From: Clostridiales bacterium oral taxon 876 str. F0540
GTDB lineage: Bacteria; Bacillota; Clostridia; Clostridiales; Clostridiaceae
Length of the DNA stretch: 64,000 bases
Direction: 5' to 3'
Assembly: GCA_000466585.1 (NCBI GenBank)
Contig: KE993496.1
Location: 282,820-346,819 of the forward strand
This document shows positions 34,824 to 43,640 of the stretch, one piece after another; within the stretch, counting starts at the first letter, position 1, and every line of letters begins with the position of its first letter. The position numbers were made by a program, and so were the translations under genes. Under the pieces are notes generated by a model. That model was not told where the DNA came from. It did no database searches and saw only the letters and a program-made list of their open reading frames with translations.

Positions 34824-36467
34824 TTACTTTAGTGACTCCTCCAAATCATGCTGTGCATTGCTTATTGGCTTTAAGTCAAAATTATCTATCAAATATTGAA
34901 GAACATTTGGAGAAAGGAAAGCTGGCAAACTAGGTCCTAGATACATTCCCTTAATTCCTAAGGATAATAATGCAAGCAAATCTGCAACTGCCTTTTGTTC
35001 ATACCAGGATAGAACTATTGTAAGAGGCAGTGAATTAACATCAGTATTGAATGCGTCTGCAAGAGCGGTAGCTATTCTAACGGCTGAATAAGCATCGTTG
35101 CATTGTCCCACATCTAGAAGCCTTGGTAATCCCGCAACTGTACCAAAGTCTAGCTTGTTGAATCTATACTTTCCGCAGGCTAAAGTTAGGATTACACAAT
35201 CCTTTGGAACAATTTCTGCAAACTCAGTATAATAATTTCTTCCCGGCTTTGCACCATCGCAGCCTCCTATTAAAAAGAAGTGTCTTATCTTTCCATCCTT
35301 TACCGCATTCACTATAGCTTCTGCATTGGATAATGTTGCATTATGACCAAAACCTACAAGTATTTCTTTCACTTCTTCATCAGCTTCAAAGCCACCAAGC
35401 TCAAGAGCTTTATTTATCATCTCAGAAAAGTCCTTTGTTCCATCTTCTAATGTCTTGATATGTTTTACTCCATCCCAGCCAACTACATTAGTTGAGTATA
35501 TCCTATCCTTATAAGAATCCTTTGGCTTCATCATACAGTTTGTAGTCATTAATATACAGCCCGGTATATTGTCAAACTCCTTTTGCTGATTTTGCCATGC
35601 TGAACCAAAGTTTCCAACAAGATGTTTATACTTCTTAAGTTCAGGATAACCATGTGATGGGAGCATTTCTCCGTGGGTGTAGATGTTTATACCCTTGCCC
35701 TCTGTTTGCTGTAAAAGCATTTCTAAGTCTCTTAGGTCATGACCTGATATTATAATAAATGGTCCTTTTTTAACATTAACATTTACCTTTTGAGGTGATG
35801 GATTACTGTATGTAGTAGTATTTGCTTTGTCTAAAGTTTTCATAACCTCTACACTTGCATTGCCTACCTTCATAGTTACGTCTATTAATTGCTCTACAGA
35901 TAAAGAATCATCTGTGGTTGCCTCTAATCCTAAAAAGTAGAAGTTATCTACTTTATCGCTTGAAAAACCAATAAATCTTGCCTGATGTCCGTAGGCGCTT
36001 ACACCTTTTAAGCCATATAGTATGGTTGACCTTAAAGAACGGATGTCTTCGTTTAAGGTTTGGTCATACATAATACCTGCCTTTACTGCATCCTTTAACA
36101 TCTCTTCCTTAGTCTCGCTTAAATTGTAAGTGGCTGCTTCAGGATAATTTCCTTTTGGAGCTTGTTCTCTTAAAGCTTCCTTTATTTTTTGAGACTGCTT
36201 AAGTAAAGTTAAATGAACCTCAGGATCAAAATTAACATTCGTTAAAGTTGTAAATAAGGAGTTCTCCACGAATTTAACAATTTCCTTATCAATTGTTTTT
36301 CCTTGCTCAATCAAGGCCTTAGCATAACTGGAAATTCCTTTTAGTTGATAAATTAGTAAGTCTTGAAGATTTGCAATTTCAGGTGTTTTTCCGCATACTC
36401 CGACCCTAGTGCAGCCTTTACCTCCTACAGTTTGCTCACATTGATAACAGAACATTAAATTTTCCAT
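34824..36467 (-). CDS. hcp: Hybrid-cluster protein (hydroxylamine reductase)
   Basis: 547 aa, the length of class I/II Hcp. N-terminal cluster motif MFCYQCEQTVGGKGCTRVGVCG (four Cys) at 5-26. Hybrid-cluster ligands appear in order: ISGHDLRDLE near 240, HGEMLPSHGYPE near 268, CMMKP near 313, and C-terminal GGCDGAKPGRNYY near 403 and LACGKYRFN near 432. Hcp reduces nitric oxide or hydroxylamine and is part of nitrosative-stress defence in anaerobes. Single gene with ribosome site AGGAGC; no Hcr reductase gene follows. I saw no clear FNR/HcpR box in the 200-nt upstream gap. Confidence 0.97.
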   Translation of the reverse strand: MENLMFCYQCEQTVGGKGCTRVGVCGKTPEIANLQDLLIYQLKGISSYAKALIEQGKTIDKEIVKFVENSLFTTLTNVNFDPEVHLTLLKQSQKIKEALREQAPKGNYPEAATYNLSETKEEMLKDAVKAGIMYDQTLNEDIRSLRSTILYGLKGVSAYGHQARFIGFSSDKVDNFYFLGLEATTDDSLSVEQLIDVTMKVGNASVEVMKTLDKANTTTYSNPSPQKVNVNVKKGPFIIISGHDLRDLEMLLQQTEGKGINIYTHGEMLPSHGYPELKKYKHLVGNFGSAWQNQQKEFDNIPGCILMTTNCMMKPKDSYKDRIYSTNVVGWDGVKHIKTLEDGTKDFSEMINKALELGGFEADEEVKEILVGFGHNATLSNAEAIVNAVKDGKIRHFFLIGGCDGAKPGRNYYTEFAEIVPKDCVILTLACGKYRFNKLDFGTVAGLPRLLDVGQCNDAYSAVRIATALADAFNTDVNSLPLTIVLSWYEQKAVADLLALLSLGIKGMYLGPSLPAFLSPNVLQYLIDNFDLKPISNAQHDLEESLK

Positions 36468-36666
36468 TTAACCAGCTCCTTTAATATAAACTTTTATATA
36501 ATATTCGATATTAATTAGCATTTTCCTCTAAATTTATGCAATATTTCAAAAAATAAATCCTCATAGACCTAGCTTATTAATGATTTTTATAAGTTATTAC
36601 ATAAATACTAGAAGGATAAAAAATATCATCTACATTATTATGCAAGCTTACTTAAAAAACCTGAAT

Positions 36667-37032
36667 TTAATCCCTCTTATTAATTTCATCTGTTATTAAT
36701 GCTTTTGAGATATACATAGCTTTTATTATTTTACCAAGGCGAGTATACTGAGCGGTGCCATAAGTAAATTTCAGCTGTGCTTTTTCACACTTGTGTATAA
36801 TTGAAGACACAGGGGGAAGTGCCCCTATTAATTCTTGTTTTGTATATTTGACCACATCACCTTCATCTGTTATCAGTGATTTTGAGATATACAATGCCTT
36901 TATTCTATTCTTAAGAAGTGTATGCTGAGAGGTGCCCTCATCAAATTTTGGCTGCATCTTTTCGCAGTTGCTAATAGTTGAAGACACAAGCTGTAGTGCT
37001 TCTGATAATTCCTCAATTGTATATTTTTCCAT
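36667..37032 (-). CDS. Hypothetical protein made of two 60-residue repeats
   Basis: 121 aa with GAGGAAC before the ATG. Residues 4-57 and 63-116 are clearly homologous: YTIEELSEALQLVSSTISNC / YTKQELIGALPPVSSIIHKC, KFDEGTSQHTLLKNRIKALY / KFTYGTAQYTRLGKIIKAMY, ISKSLITDE / ISKALITDE. Each repeat looks like a small helical hairpin with one conserved Cys. Soluble, no signal. Located 56 nt behind an Imm-5-like gene, possibly an operon. Family not recognised; a binding or immunity function is conjecture. Confidence 0.72.
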   Translation of the reverse strand: MEKYTIEELSEALQLVSSTISNCEKMQPKFDEGTSQHTLLKNRIKALYISKSLITDEGDVVKYTKQELIGALPPVSSIIHKCEKAQLKFTYGTAQYTRLGKIIKAMYISKALITDEINKRD

Positions 37033-37088
37033 AGAAGTTCCTCCTTTTAGTCGGAAATACTGAGTAATTTAAAATCCTTTATTTCTAA

Positions 37089-37571
37089 TCAGACGTTTTT
37101 CATCAATTCAAGCTGAAGTTCTCTTTCTTTCCTAACTTCATCTAGATTCTTTGGATACATCAAATTTATCAAAGTTATAGCATAATCTGAAGCGATTAAA
37201 GCATGCCACTTAACATGAGGGGTAGCAGCAACCTGACCCATGGTTCTTAATACCTTTGCCCTCACAGGGTCTTTTTCTTCACGAGCAAGTGTATGCATCT
37301 TAAAAGCAACATTTCGCGCATCTTGGAATTTCACTTTTCCTTCCTGCCACTTTAGGTTTATTTCAAAGCATTCAGCTATATCACTGTTTTTCTCAACTTT
37401 GCTTATTTCTAAAATATGTTCGGCTAGAAGCAAGCCGTACGTAGACATTTGTTTATGTGATTTACTTTCACTAATGTCTATTAGTTTTACTTTTAAATCT
37501 GGAATATCATCAATTTTTTTTATTATACCAACACAATTCATGTAGCTATGTCCATCTTTATGTTTTCCCAA
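37089..37571 (-). CDS. Imm-5-like putative immunity protein
   Basis: 160 aa, mainly helical. The central block WQEGKVKFQDARNVAFKMHT then EKDPVRAKVLRTMGQVAATPHVKWHALIASDYAI is the hallmark of the Imm-5-like family of predicted immunity proteins. SD GAGGG. No toxin gene is visible nearby, so it is an orphan immunity gene or has another job. It is divergent from a tandem-MerR regulator. Confidence 0.7.
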   Translation of the reverse strand: MGKHKDGHSYMNCVGIIKKIDDIPDLKVKLIDISESKSHKQMSTYGLLLAEHILEISKVEKNSDIAECFEINLKWQEGKVKFQDARNVAFKMHTLAREEKDPVRAKVLRTMGQVAATPHVKWHALIASDYAITLINLMYPKNLDEVRKERELQLELMKNV

Positions 37572-37728
37572 AATAACCCTCCTATAAATTGGTTTTAATT
37601 ATATAGAGTCAATGTTACAATTTAATTATATAACATTAATGTACTTAGAAGCTTTTATTAAATAAGTACTTAATATATAAGAAGGTTTTTTAAAAACCTT
37701 ATAATGCTGTTTAATCTTTTCGAGTGAG

Positions 37729-37750
37729 GGAGGTTAAAGTCCTAAATGGA
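37729..37750 (+). promoter_or_regulatory. Truncated leader repeat, copy 5, used as MerR ribosome site
   Basis: GGAGGTTAAAGTCCTAAATGG matches the first 21 nt of the structured leaders, after which similarity ends and the MerR coding sequence begins. The ATG that opens the mini-ORF in the other copies is here the MerR start codon (37746), again 12 nt after GGAGG. Neither hairpin can form. Confidence 0.65.
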
Positions 37751-38465
37751 ATATAGACCAATAGATATTGCCAGGAAATTAAATATTAGTACATCAACAC
37801 TTAGAATATATGAAGATATGGGAGTGGTACCGACTGTTAAAAGAACGGATACTGGATATAGGATCTTTACACAAATTCATCTTGATTATTTGACATGTAT
37901 CAGGAAGATGGTGAAAGGATACAGCTTGGAGTTTAGTGGGGAACTTTTAAAAGAGCATATGAAGGGTAATACAAATAAAGCATTATGGATGATTACTAAA
38001 TCTCAAGCTGATTTATATGCTGAGAAAATTAGATTAGGAAAAGTAGGGCAAAATCTTATAAAAAATCTAGATTATAAGAGTGATAACGTAAGAAAAGATA
38101 ATTTAATGACTATAAACGAAATAAGCAAAATTACACATGTAAGTGCTACAACAATACGTTATTGGGAAACTATCGGATTAGTTTCATCAGTTAGAGGAGA
38201 GGGTAATAACTACAGATTATTTGACGAAGATCAAGTTAGGGTAATACTAATAATACATGCTCTAAAGTACTCTTTAAAAATGAAGTATAATTATTATAAT
38301 ATGGAAATGCTAAAGAAAGAGCTTAAGGAATTTATATATAATGAGAAAAACACAAGGGATTTAATAGAGAATATAAATATTTATCTAGATAAGGTGAATT
38401 TAGAGATGATAAAAGCCATATCAGCGTTTTATGAACTAATAAGCAAAGAGCATAGTCAAGAATAA
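37746..38465 (+). CDS. MerR-type regulator with two HTH domains
   Basis: 239 aa. First MerR winged HTH at 3-70 (PIDIARKLNISTSTLRIYED then TDTGYRIFTQIHLDYL), second at about 118-185 (MTINEISKITHVSATTIRYW then NNYRLFDEDQVRVIL). Each is followed by a helical stretch, so the protein looks like an internal duplication that could bind as a pseudo-dimer. No effector domain is visible. The start at 37746 is fixed by the domain boundary; its only ribosome site is GGAGG 12 nt upstream, part of a truncated leader repeat. Divergent from the Imm-5-like gene. Confidence 0.85.
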   Translation: MEYRPIDIARKLNISTSTLRIYEDMGVVPTVKRTDTGYRIFTQIHLDYLTCIRKMVKGYSLEFSGELLKEHMKGNTNKALWMITKSQADLYAEKIRLGKVGQNLIKNLDYKSDNVRKDNLMTINEISKITHVSATTIRYWETIGLVSSVRGEGNNYRLFDEDQVRVILIIHALKYSLKMKYNYYNMEMLKKELKEFIYNEKNTRDLIENINIYLDKVNLEMIKAISAFYELISKEHSQE

Positions 38466-38508
38466 ATTACTATTTTCCGCGTGTTTACTAAATGACTTTT
38501 GTGTCAGC

Positions 38509-38544
38509 AAAAGCCGCACAATTTATTAATTATGCGGCTTTTAA
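38509..38544. terminator. Bidirectional terminator
   Basis: AAAAGCCGCA and TGCGGCTTTT with an AT-rich loop, between the convergent MerR and monooxygenase genes. Confidence 0.88.
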
Positions 38545-38547
38545 AGG

Positions 38548-38838
38548 CTATGCTACACTATATATCTTTACATCAGGAGCAGCATCCCATAGGGGTTTTA
38601 GACCTACAAAAACATCGTTTTTGAATAACTCGCTATCCAAATACTCTTTTGCATGTTCTACACTGTCAAATCCATGAAGTACTTGAACATCTTCATTTCG
38701 TATTAAAAGGTTTTTAGTGAGCGCACCGGTTATATTATTTAAAAATGGAGCACGATAATCTGAATAAACCTTTCCTGCAGCAGATCTGTTCTCATTACTG
38801 ATTTTCATTGTGATTTCAAGATAAGCTTTTACTTCCAT
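38548..38838 (-). CDS. Antibiotic-biosynthesis-monooxygenase-like small protein
   Basis: 96 aa, ATG with AAGGAGG 7 nt upstream. The length, the start VKAYLEITMKI and the segment VLHGFDSVEHAKEYLDSELF suggest the dimeric ferredoxin-like barrel of ABM/quinol monooxygenases. The assignment rests on pattern resemblance only. It is divergent from an HxlR regulator, an arrangement typical for quinone- or aldehyde-responsive pairs. Confidence 0.55.
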   Translation of the reverse strand: MEVKAYLEITMKISNENRSAAGKVYSDYRAPFLNNITGALTKNLLIRNEDVQVLHGFDSVEHAKEYLDSELFKNDVFVGLKPLWDAAPDVKIYSVA

Positions 38839-39016
38839 AGTAAAATACCTCCTTAAAGATTGTTTTATTTGATTACTACATAATAAGAGTATATTAAAAA
38901 CTATGACAGTGAAAGATATTGGTAAATTTATGAGTAGCTAATAAATTTCATAGTAACTTGTATATTGGGAGCAAAAGAATATAATTTATATACGAAAGGT
39001 ATTGGAGGGATGGCGG

Positions 39017-39397
39017 ATGTATAAACCAAAATTAGAGAAAGAAATTAGATGTCCTTTAGAGTATGGGTTAGATATATTCGGAGGTAAGTGGAATTCGCGT
39101 ATTATATGTGTGCTGGCTGAAAAGCATACCTTGCGCTATAGTGAAATTCGCAAGGAAATGACAGATATAACGGATGCAGTACTAGCGGCAACATTAAAAA
39201 ATTTAATCTCAGATAATATAGTAAGACGAGAACAATATAATGAAATTCCTCCTAAAGTAGAGTATTCATTAACTGATAAGGGTGAATCAGTTATTCCTAT
39301 TTTACAAAGTATTTGTAAGTGGTCTGGAGCTTATCATAAAAATGAAAGTGAACATGTAATGGCTCAATGCCAGAAATGTGATTATAATAACGAATAA
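39017..39397 (+). CDS. HxlR-family transcriptional regulator
   Basis: 126 aa from ATG 39017 (GGAGGG 7-8 nt upstream). CPLEYGLDIFGGKWNSRIICVLAE near 13-36 is the HxlR start with its redox-relevant Cys; LRYSEIRKEMTDITDAVLAATLKNL and PPKVEYSLTDKGESVIPIL complete the winged helix. The tail has a CxxC (CQKCDYNNE), which is unusual and could bind metal. Divergent from the monooxygenase-like gene, which it probably controls. Confidence 0.88.
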   Translation: MYKPKLEKEIRCPLEYGLDIFGGKWNSRIICVLAEKHTLRYSEIRKEMTDITDAVLAATLKNLISDNIVRREQYNEIPPKVEYSLTDKGESVIPILQSICKWSGAYHKNESEHVMAQCQKCDYNNE

Positions 39398-39549
39398 AGA
39401 AGTTTCATTAGCTTCATTTTATCCCCCTCTTTGCTTTGCGCTTTTTAGTTGTTTAATGTACATTGTAGTGTGTTTGCTATTCCGGTATTTATTTCAGAAC
39501 TTATATAGCGTTCTTTTACTCATCACCTTTATGATAGAATTAAAAGCAT

Positions 39550-39585
39550 AGAAAATGGCAGTATTAGGTTAGACTGCGTTTTCTA
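39550..39585. terminator. Bidirectional terminator between hxlR and chemoreceptor genes
   Basis: AGAAAA-GCAGT pairs with ACTGC-TTTTCT around ATTAGGTT, between convergent genes. Confidence 0.65.
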
Positions 39586-39604
39586 GGCTTATGGAAAACC
39601 AAAC

Positions 39605-41302
39605 CTATAATTTAAATTTATCTAAAGCATTAACTATTTCTTTTGTCATATCAGCTAATTCAATGGAAGTGTCCGCTACTTCAGCAGATGAGGCTTCAAG
39701 CTGTTCTGCGCTTGCTGCAATTTCTTCAGCAGAAGCTGCAACCTCTTCTGAAACAGCAGAAGCGCTTTCAAGCTTTTCAACAATAGTACTCTTTTCGTTT
39801 TGAATATAACTCATGGAATTATTCGCTTCAATTATCAAAGGAGTCATTCCGCTGATAGCCTTTATAATGTTATCAAAAGAGGTTAAGGCTATACCGATAA
39901 TTTCTAATTGGCCGTCTATTTCTGATTTTACTTCATCAGCGGTATTGACCATCATATTAGTTTCACCCGAAATCTGATTAACTACAGAATTTATGTTTTC
40001 GGCAAAAATCTTGCTTTGCTCTGCTAGTTTTCTTATTTCTTCAGCTACTACTGAAAAACCTCTTCCTGCTTCTCCAGCCCTCGCAGCTTCAATAGAAGCA
40101 TTTAACGCTAGAAGGTTGGTTTGGTCTGCTATTCCATTAATAAGATTTGTTATTTCATTTATCCTATTGATGCTCATCCCTAGGTTTCCAATTTTATTAG
40201 AGAAGTCGTTAAATGTCTCATGTACATTTTTTATTGAATTTACTAGGTTGTTCATTTTCTTACTGCTATCTTCAGCCATATTTTCAACACTGCTTGAGTT
40301 TGATGCTATGTTGGAAATGGATTTTACAATTTCATCCAGTTGTTTGTTAAACTCATTAATTATAGTATTTGTATGTATAATTTCATCTGCCTGACTGCTT
40401 GTGCCATTAGCTACATCTTGAATGGTTGCTGCAACATTTTGTGAGCCTGATGACATTTCTCCAGAAATTGCACTTAGATCTTCCGCCTTGTTTTCTAATG
40501 CAATAGCTTGGTTCTTTATTGAGGTTATCATATCTTTAATATTTCCTATGGTCTGATTAAGTGCTTTTTTCATTATACCGAATTCATTTTTCTCATCGGA
40601 GCTTACATTAATAGTTAAATCACCAGATGCTATGGAATCTAGATTGTAGATAACTGTTTTAATTGACTTCATAATAACAACTGTTACTAAGTATTGCAGG
40701 AATAACAATACAGCCAATATTCCTGCAGCTAAATAAAATACTGTTCTAATGCTTGTTTGATAAACTTTATCGCTGGTAGAGTTTTCTTCTGCGGCAATCT
40801 TTTCACTATATTCTCTTAATTCAACTATTGTACTTTCAACCTTATCTCCGATAGCAATTAGCTCCTTGCTGTCTGCTTCTGAAACAGTGTTAGTGCTTTG
40901 AGATTGCTGCTTAATCTTATCTAAAATACTAATATATTGCTTTATGCCATCATGAACATCAGAGAGTCTACCTTTCTGAAACTCATCCAGCGTTGTCGCT
41001 TCATACTCCTTTAACCTATCTTCTGTCTTTTTATAATGATCACTGATTTCTTGTGAATATTTGCTATCATATTTCAATATAGCTTTTTCAGCATTAAGTC
41101 TGACCTCTAAAAACTCACTCCTTGCTGCTCCAAGTCTTGCAATACCTATTAAATCATTTTGATACATTTCAGTCATATTATTATTTATGCGATACATTCC
41201 TGATAGTCCAAAGAAATTAGTTAATGCAACAGATACTATTGAAAAAATACCCAAGCAAATTATTATTGTTTTTATTTTAAAATTCTTCATAAATTTATAC
41301 AT
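39605..41302 (-). CDS. Methyl-accepting chemotaxis protein
   Basis: 565 aa. Helix 1 at about 12-34, periplasmic-type four-helix-bundle (4HB_MCP) sensor at about 35-190, helix 2 at about 190-212, HAMP at about 213-265 and a long signalling coiled coil whose tip reads IADQTNLLALNASIEAARAGEAGRGFSVVAEEIRKLAEQS near 390-430. The signal domain is complete and the C-terminus has no CheR pentapeptide. No che genes are near. It lies behind a TetR gene on the same strand with 40 nt between, an odd context that suggests control with the TetR/EAL cluster. Confidence 0.93.
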   Translation of the reverse strand: MYKFMKNFKIKTIIICLGIFSIVSVALTNFFGLSGMYRINNNMTEMYQNDLIGIARLGAARSEFLEVRLNAEKAILKYDSKYSQEISDHYKKTEDRLKEYEATTLDEFQKGRLSDVHDGIKQYISILDKIKQQSQSTNTVSEADSKELIAIGDKVESTIVELREYSEKIAAEENSTSDKVYQTSIRTVFYLAAGILAVLLFLQYLVTVVIMKSIKTVIYNLDSIASGDLTINVSSDEKNEFGIMKKALNQTIGNIKDMITSIKNQAIALENKAEDLSAISGEMSSGSQNVAATIQDVANGTSSQADEIIHTNTIINEFNKQLDEIVKSISNIASNSSSVENMAEDSSKKMNNLVNSIKNVHETFNDFSNKIGNLGMSINRINEITNLINGIADQTNLLALNASIEAARAGEAGRGFSVVAEEIRKLAEQSKIFAENINSVVNQISGETNMMVNTADEVKSEIDGQLEIIGIALTSFDNIIKAISGMTPLIIEANNSMSYIQNEKSTIVEKLESASAVSEEVAASAEEIAASAEQLEASSAEVADTSIELADMTKEIVNALDKFKL

Positions 41303-41342
41303 GTATTTTCATTCCTTTTGTTTTAATTTTTTGTATGTTCTT

Positions 41343-41936
41343 CTATGACCTTATGCCATTCCAATATATTTTCCAGGCCTCATCAAGTTCTTCTTTACTT
41401 GGAATTCTATTACTTGAAATTAACTCATATGTAAAACCGTTTTGATAGCGATAATAGGTTCTTACTAAATTGTCTACGGATAGATTTCTAAATAGTCCTA
41501 CTTCGTTGCCTTTACAAAATAGACTATACACATGTTTTGTAGCAATATTTGTCCACTGCTCAAGCTCAACTTTGATCTTATCCTGCACACCATAAACAGG
41601 ATATATAAGATATCTATATAAAAATCTGCTGTATAAATTATGTTCTATAAAAAGCTCCATTGATACCATAAATAATGCATAAAGCTGTTTTTCTATGTTT
41701 CCATCTTCAATTTTATTAAAACGAGCATGTTTGTTTTTATCAAACAGTTCCCTTGCTTCTCTATACAAAGTAAAAAATATATCTTCTTTAGATTTAAAAT
41801 AGAAGTATAAAGTTGAAGATTTTATGCCGACTTCATTTGCAATTTCTCTTGTAGTAGTGGCAGAATAGCCTTTTTCATTAAATAAAGTAAGTGCAGCGAG
41901 CTTGATTTTAGAAAGTGTATCATTTTCTGTTATCAT
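41343..41936 (-). CDS. TetR-family transcriptional regulator
   Basis: 197 aa. HTH at about 10-55: KLAALTLFNEKGYSATTTREIANEVGIKSSTLYFYFKSKEDIFF. The ligand domain is helical with no clear specificity. Ribosome site AAGGAAA. It sits between an EAL-domain gene upstream and a chemoreceptor gene downstream, all on the minus strand, so the three may form an operon controlled by this protein. Confidence 0.88.
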   Translation of the reverse strand: MITENDTLSKIKLAALTLFNEKGYSATTTREIANEVGIKSSTLYFYFKSKEDIFFTLYREARELFDKNKHARFNKIEDGNIEKQLYALFMVSMELFIEHNLYSRFLYRYLIYPVYGVQDKIKVELEQWTNIATKHVYSLFCKGNEVGLFRNLSVDNLVRTYYRYQNGFTYELISSNRIPSKEELDEAWKIYWNGIRS

Positions 41937-41984
41937 TTTTAATTTCCTTTCTCATAGGTATATTTTTTGAAAAATAACTGTGTA

Positions 41985-43364
41985 TTAGCTTGCCAGATAC
42001 TTCTCTTCAATAACATTTGCAGGCAGAGGCTTATCGTAATAATACCCTTGGATTATAAAACATTCCATCTTCATTAATAGATCGGCTTGCTCCTTCGTTT
42101 CAACTCCTTCAACTATAATATCAATCTTAAGTTTTTTCATTAAATCAATTATTCCTCTTAGTAAATCTCTTGAAAGTTTATCACAGATTATATCATCTAC
42201 AAAACTCTTATCAATTTTAACTACATCTATAGGCAGCATCTTCAAATAACTTAATGAGGAGTAGCCTGTGCCAAAATCATCCAAAGCTATTTTTATTCCC
42301 ATGCTTCTCAGATATGTTAAAGTTTTAATATTAGCTTCATAAGATGACAAAAATAAAGTTTCAGTAACTTCTATTTCAATTAAATTTGGAGGTACGTTAA
42401 ATTCATTTATTATATTCACAAAAGTATCTATGAAATTGTCGTTATCAAATTGTTTTTGTGATATATTTATTGCTATTACATAGTTGTGGCCCTTACATAT
42501 CCACTCTTTAATTTGTCTGCTCACTTCCCTTATCACCCATACGCCAAGGTCGATAATTACACCTGTTTCTTCTGAAATAGGGATGAATTCTGCAGGGGAT
42601 ACATTTCCTAGCTCTTCATTATTCCATCTAAGTAAAGCCTCAAATTTGATAAATTTACTTGATCTTTGATCTATCTGGGGCTGATAATAAACCTGAAACT
42701 CATTTTTATGAAGTGCGTCTTTGAGATTGTTACAAATCGCTATCTTTCTTAAAACCTCCTTATCTAATCCTTTATAATAGAAAACAGCATTATTGTTGCC
42801 TTGCTTTTTTGCCTTATATAAGGCCAAATCTGCTTTTTCTAAGGTTGATAACAAACTGTCACCCTCATAGTCATAAATAGATGCGCCTATATTTATATCC
42901 AAATACATATTTTTTTTATTTAAAAAAATGGGCTTTTGAAAAATACTAAAAATATTTTCACAGAATGCTCTTAAGCCATCTTCATCTATAAGAGATGGAA
43001 TTAAAACAATAAATTCATCTTTAGCTCCTCTAAAGATAACTGCATCCTTAGAAACACCTTCAATCAGCATAAGTCCAGATTTCTTTACTGCTTCAGCTGC
43101 TATATCAGGACCATATGTACTTCTAAGCATATGAATATCATCCAATTCAATAATTAAAAATACACCTTGTCTGTATTTATCGCTTTCATCATTATTGAAT
43201 AACTTTTTTAAGTAATTAATATTTGGTAGTGAAGTTAACTCATCATAACATTTGCTTTTTTCCAATGTCTGCAAATATTGTTTTTTATAATAACGTTCTT
43301 TTATTTTACATTTCAACATTCTATTAATACCCGTCTTCATGATTTGTATAGTGAGACTTTTCAA
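41985..43364 (-). CDS. Cyclic-di-GMP phosphodiesterase with degenerate GGDEF and intact EAL domain
   Basis: 459 aa. GGDEF domain at about 35-200 with the active motif changed from GGDEF to GAKDEF, so diguanylate cyclase activity is doubtful; it may bind GTP as a regulator. EAL domain at about 210-455 with FEALLRW, an Asn in AINISQKQF, Glu in EIEVTETLF, DDFGTGYSSLSYLK, KIDKSFV and VEGVET, i.e. the full catalytic set. Expected role: lowering c-di-GMP, which affects motility. No signal or membrane segment. A chemoreceptor gene lies two genes downstream. Confidence 0.92.
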   Translation of the reverse strand: MKSLTIQIMKTGINRMLKCKIKERYYKKQYLQTLEKSKCYDELTSLPNINYLKKLFNNDESDKYRQGVFLIIELDDIHMLRSTYGPDIAAEAVKKSGLMLIEGVSKDAVIFRGAKDEFIVLIPSLIDEDGLRAFCENIFSIFQKPIFLNKKNMYLDINIGASIYDYEGDSLLSTLEKADLALYKAKKQGNNNAVFYYKGLDKEVLRKIAICNNLKDALHKNEFQVYYQPQIDQRSSKFIKFEALLRWNNEELGNVSPAEFIPISEETGVIIDLGVWVIREVSRQIKEWICKGHNYVIAINISQKQFDNDNFIDTFVNIINEFNVPPNLIEIEVTETLFLSSYEANIKTLTYLRSMGIKIALDDFGTGYSSLSYLKMLPIDVVKIDKSFVDDIICDKLSRDLLRGIIDLMKKLKIDIIVEGVETKEQADLLMKMECFIIQGYYYDKPLPANVIEEKYLAS

Positions 43365-43433
43365 AGCGTATTTTACAATAACATATCAGTATCTATAAGA
43401 AAAGAATCATAAAACCATGCCTTTTCATCTGTA

Positions 43434-43467
43434 ATAACTCTATCAATCTATCGACCGATAGAGTTAT
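43434..43467. promoter_or_regulatory. Inverted repeat upstream of the EAL/TetR/MCP cluster
   Basis: ATAACTCTATC (43434-43444) and GATAGAGTTAT (43457-43467) are perfect arms; the centre contains a second dyad CTATCG-AC-CGATAG. Position suggests an operator for the TetR protein at 41343. Confidence 0.55.
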
Positions 43468-43640
43468 AAGAATTATATTACAAAATAAATGTTAATTCAA
43501 CAATTATTGATAAGTTATGCTATATTGCCCCATAGCCTAATATTGTTTAATGTGCGTAACCTACGATGGAAAGTGGAAACTAAAAATAGAATAAAGGCTT
43601 AGGAGAGACTACTATAAGGTATATATTAATAAGGTTTATA

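Noticed and set aside
36468..36666. FNR, Rex or HcpR operator before hcp
   Set aside because: No convincing dyad of those types was found in the AT-rich gap.
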